Positions 35,828 through 40,041 of a stretch of 40,041 bases of DNA are shown in pieces. A model generated the notes under the pieces. It saw only the letters and a program-made list of their open reading frames with translations, was not told the DNA's origin and did not search any database. The translations under genes and the position numbers were made by a program. The stretch comes from Candidatus Peregrinibacteria bacterium Greene0416_19 (GTDB taxonomy: Bacteria > Patescibacteriota > Gracilibacteria > Peribacterales > Peribacteraceae), in NCBI GenBank assembly GCA_007375735.1, contig VMEW01000016.1, positions 1 to 40,041 on the forward strand. The letters are read 5' to 3'. How positions within the stretch are numbered: the stretch's first letter is position 1; every line of letters starts with the position of its first letter.

Positions 35828-36394
35828 ATGAGTGACAATCCGTCCAGTGCAGCCAATCAGCAGGAAAGGCCGAGAGTCGAAACAATTTCTCCGGATATCG
35901 GTTGGTATCTGGCGGGATTCACTGATGGAGAAGGCAGCTTTAATGTTTCCACCGTGAACAGGAACAAAGATTTTACGACAGGTTGGAAGATCGTGCCCAC
36001 GTTCAATATCTCACAGCGCGATCATACGATTCTGCATCTGTTCCAGGAGACATTACGTTGCGGTCGCATCCATGACCGCGGCGACGGAGTCGGCTATTAC
36101 GACGTTCGACGGATCGATGATCTGATCGGCATCGTGATTCCCTTCTTCCAACGCTTCCCACTTCGTTCAGTATCAAAGAGGAAACAGTTCGATGCATTCA
36201 GTACGATGACTCGTCTCATCTTCGAGAAAGAGCATCACACCTTCGATGGTTTGAAGCGCATTCTCGACCTTCGAGACACCATCAAAGTGGCGCGCAAGCG
36301 CAAGTACAGCACCGAACAAATCCTCACATCGTTTCGATCTCGGAATCCTCAGAGACTATACGCCGAACTCCGATCTCCATCGGGGATGATATAG
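35828..36394 (+). CDS. LAGLIDADG homing endonuclease, single motif (L1917 intron)
   Basis: 188 aa from MSDNPSSAANQQER. One LAGLIDADG motif, WYLAGFTDGEGSF near residue 30, so it should work as a homodimer, as I-CreI-type enzymes do. These enzymes cut intron-less 23S genes at the insertion site so that repair copies the intron. The first codons overlap intron element Q (AANQQE), and the last ones overlap R and S; the TAG stop at 36392-36394 is inside GATATAGTCC. Base composition is visibly poorer in GC than host genes, consistent with lateral movement. Confidence 0.9.
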   Translation: MSDNPSSAANQQERPRVETISPDIGWYLAGFTDGEGSFNVSTVNRNKDFTTGWKIVPTFNISQRDHTILHLFQETLRCGRIHDRGDGVGYYDVRRIDDLIGIVIPFFQRFPLRSVSKRKQFDAFSTMTRLIFEKEHHTFDGLKRILDLRDTIKVARKRKYSTEQILTSFRSRNPQRLYAELRSPSGMI

Positions 36395-36444
36395 TCCGAT
36401 CTGCATGGCGACATGCAGCTAACAGGTATGAATCGTCCTAAGGT

Positions 36445-36712
36445 TAATCACATAGATTACGCTTATCTTCGCTAGCCTTAGTAAAATCAGGCCATATGCT
36501 GGAATCTCCCATGTATCCCCTATGCCGAAAGGTACGGGGTGGGGACAATCAGCAGGAAAGACCCTGAGAGCAATCGAAGGGAATCCTCAGAGACTACACG
36601 CCTGACACCCTGAGCAACGTCGAAGGGTGAAGATATAGTCCGGACTGCATGGCGACATGCAGAGTGCAAGAGAAATCTTGCAACGCATACGAAAGTATGT
36701 TGTAACACTACG
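36445..36712 (+). mobile_element. Group I intron at L1931, no ORF
   Basis: 268 nt between exons AATCGTCCTAAGGT and AGCGAAATTCC. P1: exon CTAAGGT pairs with GCCTTAG at 36475-36481, with terminal U-G. P ATATGCTGGAA (36494), Q CAATCAGCAGGAAA, R TCCTCAGAGACTACACG, S GATATAGTCC, final base G36712. Thermotoga and Simkania carry introns at the same site. Its P-to-Q core (36494-36560) is about 90% identical to that of the L2262 intron. Two peripheral stems are made of the CCCTGAG...TCGAAGGG repeat. With no ORF it may be a minimal self-splicing ribozyme. Confidence 0.92.
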
Positions 36713-36865
36713 AGCGAAATTCCTTGTCGGGTGGTCGGTCACCGTGAACCATTCGCGCCTCATGGCGCTCAGGTACACGGCAAGCTTGCCCGAATGCATC
36801 GCAAGGTGCAGCACTGAGGAATATTCATTAGCTTTTGATAATTGGTCTCATCTACAGAGACACCC

Positions 36866-36976
36866 ATGAAGCAGGACTTCGTCCGCTTCATGGTAAAGAT
36901 GATGCTCGAAGCGAAAGCAACGAGCGGTCTCACATTCGCAGAAAAACGAGTTCTCAAAATTTTTATGACAGACTAG
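36866..36976 (+). CDS. Small ORF in the L1951 intron (36 aa)
   Basis: Reads MKQDFVRFMVKMML, then EAKATSGLTFAEKRVLKIF, ends MTD-TAG. Composition looks protein-like and basic, but there is no ribosome binding site or promoter close by. It may be a remnant of a lost endonuclease or chance. No family recognised. Confidence 0.25.
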   Translation: MKQDFVRFMVKMMLEAKATSGLTFAEKRVLKIFMTD

Positions 36977-37146
36977 TACCAATAAACACCCGGCTACGCC
37001 TTCGGGCTACGCCGAGGTTACAGTGTAAAACGTGGCTATATGCTGGAACATCCGAGCATGGAGCGGTACGTTGTTGACAACTTAGTTCAACGGCGTGACA
37101 ATCCGCCTCCTGCGGACAATCAGCAGGAAACTTTCCCCCGATTCAT

Positions 37147-37363
37147 GTCAGACCAGCTCGCACCCTCTGTCGAATCCAAGATCCGTGCAGCGGAGGCCGC
37201 AGCGGATACTGAGAGAGATCCTCTCAAACGGAAGAAGGCAAGGGATCTTGCAATGAGCTACCTGGTCGAAGTGAACACACTTCTGGCCAGTCCGGGGGTG
37301 GTACATCCGAGCTTGCTCGCTTGCAAACGTAGATTATTGCAGTGCCTGCAACGATTCGAATGA
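37147..37363 (+). CDS. Small helical ORF in the L1951 intron (71 aa)
   Basis: Begins MSDQLAPSVESKIRAAEAA, followed by a charged helical stretch (DPLKRKKARDLAMSYLVEV) and HPSLLACKRRLLQCLQRFE. The frame is open upstream to 37040 through P and Q. It sits between Q and R, the same place where the L1917 endonuclease lies, but lacks LAGLIDADG, HNH or GIY-YIG motifs. It might be a maturase-like or regulatory protein, or a decayed reading frame; nothing in the sequence decides this. Confidence 0.4.
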
Positions 37364-37908
37364 CAAAGGCTCCTCAGAGACTACACGCCACGCTCCGCAC
37401 GTTCATAAGAACGATGCGGAGATGATATAGTCCGATCCCTGCGGCGACGCAGGGGGCGATGCAATCGAATCGCCGGTAAAAAACACTCGTGGAAACAGCC
37501 AGCCTTCGCCTTCGGGCTACGGCCGGCGAGCTTTCCGGTTCTGTGCGCTCTGCCTTTCGCAGAGTCCTGATTTACCATCAGGGGAACATCAGCTCGAAGT
37601 TCCGACCCGCACGAATGGTATAACGGTCTGGTCACTGTCTCTACGCGAGGTCCGGTGAAATTTCAATCCTGGCGCAAATGCCAGGTAGACTACGGAAGGA
37701 CGAAAAGACCCTATGAAGCTTTACTATACGCTGACATTGATGCATTGGTTTGCGTGCGCAGGATAGGTGGGAGGCTACGATGCCGGGACTTCGGTTTCGG
37801 TGGAGCCACCCTTGAGATACCACCCTCGCGTTCCGCTGTATCTCACCCCGTTCGTGAAACGCGTCGGGGGACAGTGTTTGCCGGGTAGTTTAACTGGGGC
37901 GGTTGCCT

Positions 37909-38839
37909 TAACGCTCCCCTGCGCCGGGGAGCAACGGGGCCATGGACCGGCGACGGCCCATGCCAACCTCACTGATATGCTGGAACATCCCATGTATCCC
38001 CCATGCCGCAAGGTACGGGGTGGGGACGATCAGCAGGGAATTCGCTCACGAGCGATGCCCTCAACGACTGCACGTGAGGCTCACGTAAAGGACGCTTGGC
38101 GTCCTATGTGATGATGATACAGTCTGACCTTGCAGGCGACTGCAAGACCCGCGCGGAAAACAGTAACGACGCGGGACCGAAGAAATTCTTATGCGATCCA
38201 GAATCCTCGAATCCTACAAGGCCACGCTCGCGCTGACACCCCATCAACGGGAGGTGCTCGTGGGATTGATCTTGGGAGACGGTCATATCGAACAGTCACC
38301 CTGTACTTCGCGCGCCCGTCTCAAAGTCGAACAGCGAGCGAGTGTCCGAGAGTACGTCCAGTGGCTGCACGACACGTTCCAAGAGTGGGTCCGTGGACCC
38401 CTCAGGCAGAAACGCACATTCCTGAAGGTGACGGGCAAGTTCTATGACAAGTACTGCTTCCATACGTTCACCCACGAAGCATTCCTCGAATACAGGAATC
38501 TCTTCTACCGGGACGGGAGGAAAACAGTACCGTCGACTATCGCGGATTATTTGACCGCACTGGGACTTGCCACATGGTTCATGGACGACGGTTCTGTGAA
38601 ATCGCATCAGAGTCGAGGAAGAATCATCAATACGCACGCGTTCACGACGGAAGAAGTTCAGCTTCTTTGCATGGTGCTTCGGGAGAAATTCCAACTCGAA
38701 GCCCGGCCGAGGAAGCAACGAGATGGCATACAGATCTACATCTCGGGACGATCCGCGGAAACGCTGCAGCGACTGATCGAGCCGCATATGATATCGATCA
38801 TGCGTTACAAACTTCCTCTCATTCGCGTTAACAACAGTG
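37909..38839 (+). mobile_element. Group I intron at L2262 with LAGLIDADG gene
   Basis: 931 nt between exons GGTTGCCT and CCTAAAATGTAACGG; the join gives the usual GCCTCCTAAAATG loop. P ATATGCTGGAAC (37975), Q CGATCAGCAGGGA (38027), R CCTCAACGACTGCACG (38059), S GATGATACAGTCTGACC (38113), final base G38839. The core closely matches that of the L1931 intron. P1 is less clear here: GTTGC could pair with GCAAC at about 37930-37934 but with a mismatch beside the U-G. The endonuclease gene lies after S, in the P9 region. Confidence 0.88.
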
Positions 38840-38844
38840 CCTAA
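38191..38844 (+). CDS. LAGLIDADG homing endonuclease, double motif (L2262 intron)
   Basis: 217 aa. First motif VLVGLILGDGHI near residue 28, second LATWFMDDGS near residue 130, so one chain can form both half-sites. FYRDGRKTVP before the second motif is shared with the L2500 enzyme (FYRDGRKCIP), showing that the two are related. The reading frame crosses the 3' splice site: the last Ala codon spans it and the TAA at 38842-38844 is inside the 23S exon. The intact gene therefore exists only in unspliced RNA. No ribosome binding site is seen. Confidence 0.93.
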   Translation: MRSRILESYKATLALTPHQREVLVGLILGDGHIEQSPCTSRARLKVEQRASVREYVQWLHDTFQEWVRGPLRQKRTFLKVTGKFYDKYCFHTFTHEAFLEYRNLFYRDGRKTVPSTIADYLTALGLATWFMDDGSVKSHQSRGRIINTHAFTTEEVQLLCMVLREKFQLEARPRKQRDGIQIYISGRSAETLQRLIEPHMISIMRYKLPLIRVNNSA

Positions 38845-39183
38845 AATGTAACGGAGGCGCGCAATGGTCCACTACTCCCGGATGGAAATCGGGAGCGTCG
38901 TGTAATCGCACAAGTGGGCCTGACTGTGAGGCTTACAGGCCGAGCAGGGACGAAAGTCGGTGATAGTGATCCGGCATCTTCAACGTTGCTCATACCACGT
39001 GGGTGGGGCATCGCTCAACGGATAAAAGTTACTCTAGGGATAACAGGCTGATCGCATCCAAGCGCCCACAGCGACGATGCGGTTTGGCACCTTAACAAAT
39101 CGGGGTGCTATGGGAGTAATCCCATACCAAAAATTCGGCTTATAACGGTGGAGCTGTCAGTAGCAAATGTGGGTGTACGTATG

Positions 39184-39189
39184 TACACT
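39184..39189 (+). promoter_or_regulatory. -10-like box of the L2500 endonuclease gene
   Basis: TACACT, 7 nt before the ATG at 39197, inside GGTGTACG-TA-TGTACACT. This matches the block before the L1917 endonuclease gene although the introns are of different types. Confidence 0.5.
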
Positions 39190-39196
39190 ATTACTT

Positions 39197-39784
39197 ATGC
39201 TGCTCGGTAATACCGTGGGAAGTCTGAGTGCGCTGCAACGCGCGATTCTCATTGGCAGTCTTCTGGGCGATGGAACGCTCAGGAAGCAAGGAACAAGAAC
39301 CAATGCGCTCTTCGAAGTGAATCATGCGTTTGCATTCAAAGAATATGTCGATTGGAAATACGAACAGTTTCGAGCGTTCGTGCGCACGCCCCCGAAGGCC
39401 CGCAAAGGCAGAGGGACGCGTGTCGCCTACCGGTTCACGACTCGCAGCCTCCCGGTGTTCACTCAATATCATGAGTGGTTCTATCGAGATGGCAGAAAGT
39501 GCATCCCAGCGGATCTCACACTCGATCCAATGACGCTCGCGGTGTGGTTCATGGATGATGGCACGAAGAGTCGGTCGGCAATGTATCTCAATACGCAGCA
39601 GTGCAGTATGTGTGAACAACGGAATCTGCAGCGTGCGTTGTTGGAACATTTTGGGATCAAGTCCGCTCTTAATCGCGATCGTACGTATCATCGATTACGG
39701 ATCACGACGGAAAGTACGACGGTGTTAGAAAACATCATACGTCCGTACATTCTTCCGTGCTTCCAATACAAATTGCACTCATGA
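39197..39784 (+). CDS. LAGLIDADG homing endonuclease, double motif (L2500 intron)
   Basis: 195 aa from MLLGNTVGSLSALQR; the frame extends upstream to a GTG at 39167 but the promoter-like box lies in that stretch. Motifs ILIGSLLGDGTL near residue 18 and LAVWFMDDGT near residue 120. Related to the L2262 enzyme by the FYRDGRK block and the closing FQYKL/MRYKL segment. It should cut intron-less 23S genes across GGCACCT/CGATG. GC content is lower than in host genes. Confidence 0.92.
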   Translation: MLLGNTVGSLSALQRAILIGSLLGDGTLRKQGTRTNALFEVNHAFAFKEYVDWKYEQFRAFVRTPPKARKGRGTRVAYRFTTRSLPVFTQYHEWFYRDGRKCIPADLTLDPMTLAVWFMDDGTKSRSAMYLNTQQCSMCEQRNLQRALLEHFGIKSALNRDRTYHRLRITTESTTVLENIIRPYILPCFQYKLHS

Positions 39785-40002
39785 CCCCGTAACGACTGAC
39801 CCGAAAGGGGAGGCTCGGCACGACAGACATTGCCGGGCAACACGCCGACTCCTGCCGCGCACATCAGGCTATGGCTCTACGCCTACGGCCGATGGCAGGA
39901 AGAAGATATAGTCTGCACCACACGAAATTGTGGAATCATGTACGATGTCGGCTCATCGCATCCTGGGGGTGGAGAAGCTCCCAAGGGTTTGGCTGTTCGC
40001 CA

Positions 40003-40041
<39 letters not shown>

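Larger units (their letters stand above)
35731..36430 (+). mobile_element. Group I intron at L1917 with LAGLIDADG gene
   Basis: 700 nt, placed after the U of GATAACTAT in helix 69. P1 is visible: exon ATAACTAT pairs with GTAGTTAT at 35743-35750, ending in the required U-G at the splice site. Core elements: P GCTATTTGCTGGAA (about 35758-35772), Q AATCAGCAGGAAA (about 35854-35867), R CCTCAGAGACTATACG (about 36347-36363), S GATATAGTCC (36388-36397). The last intron base is G36430 and the next exon reads AATCGTCC, which restores the helix 69 stem (GGCGA with TCGTC). The endonuclease frame covers Q, R and S. Confidence 0.92.
36733..37596 (+). mobile_element. Group I intron at L1951
   Basis: 864 nt after exon CTTGTCGGGT. 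P1: exon TCGGGT pairs with GCCCGA at 36788-36793, U-G at the splice site. P ATATGCTGGAAC (37038), Q CAATCAGCAGGAAA (37117-37130), R TCCTCAGAGACTACACG (about 37371-37388), S GATGATATAGTCCG (37421-37434), final base G37596 before AAGTTCCGACC. It has an unusually long stretch between P1 and P, a small ORF there (36866-36976) and another between Q and R. No LAGLIDADG motif is present. Two GGCTACGCC-TTCGGG hairpins (about 36993-37016 and 37501-37527) are extra peripheral stems. Confidence 0.9.
39093..39942 (+). mobile_element. Group I intron at L2500 with LAGLIDADG gene and terminal A
   Basis: 850 nt in the peptidyl-transferase centre. P1: exon GCACCT pairs with GGGTGC (about 39102-39108), U-G at the splice site. 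S is GATATAGTCTGCACC (about 39905-39919). P, Q and R differ from the other four introns, so it belongs to another subgroup. The next exon must begin CGATGTCGGCTC at 39943, leaving A39942 as the last intron base in place of the conserved G. A G lies two bases earlier (39940) but using it would add TA to a universally conserved sequence. Confidence 0.85.

Overview
The window (about 58% GC by eye, TGA used as a stop) looks like a chromosomal segment of a Candidate Phyla Radiation / Patescibacteria-type bacterium, possibly of the Peregrinibacteria-Peribacteria kind. The lineage is inferred from a 23S rRNA gene crowded with introns, SLH-anchored S-layer protein, FemX-like ligase, an rRNA gene with its own promoter and several apparently leaderless genes. 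It was not tested by phylogeny.

Positions 1-17881 form a surface-polysaccharide locus. A leftward run encodes a glycosyltransferase, a nucleotide-sugar dehydrogenase, an MsbA-like ABC exporter, an NAD-dependent epimerase and a kinase/nucleotidyltransferase whose two domains are in the reverse order of E. coli HldE. Next come an FkbM methyltransferase, three polytopic GT-C-like membrane proteins, a lone receiver-domain protein, a GT4 glycosyltransferase, a SAM methyltransferase, a GT2 polyprenyl-phosphate glycosyltransferase and GDP-L-fucose synthase. Together they could make, modify and export a glycan, perhaps one that decorates the S-layer.

Positions 17882-27000 hold a structured RNA with a tiny ORF and an intrinsic terminator, cysS, a 558-bp leader region, a 1441-aa SLH-domain S-layer protein, a FemX-like peptidoglycan ligase, a Mn-type superoxide dismutase and one unknown protein. 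Positions 27000-32600 hold rpoB without rpoC, a putative lipoprotein and an unknown leaderless gene.

From about 32700 to the right edge lies one 23S rRNA gene with its own promoter and no 16S upstream. About 2.3-2.4 kb of mature-type sequence is spread over 6.9 kb. Six helices carry extra hairpin inserts (IVS-like). From E. coli position 1917 onward five group I introns interrupt the gene, at about L1917, L1931, L1951, L2262 and L2500. Three carry LAGLIDADG homing endonuclease genes, one carries unrecognised small ORFs and one has no ORF. Two introns share nearly the same core. The last seems to end in A instead of the conserved G. Two endonuclease genes share a promoter-like box set for leaderless translation. 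This rRNA locus is the most unusual part of the window.
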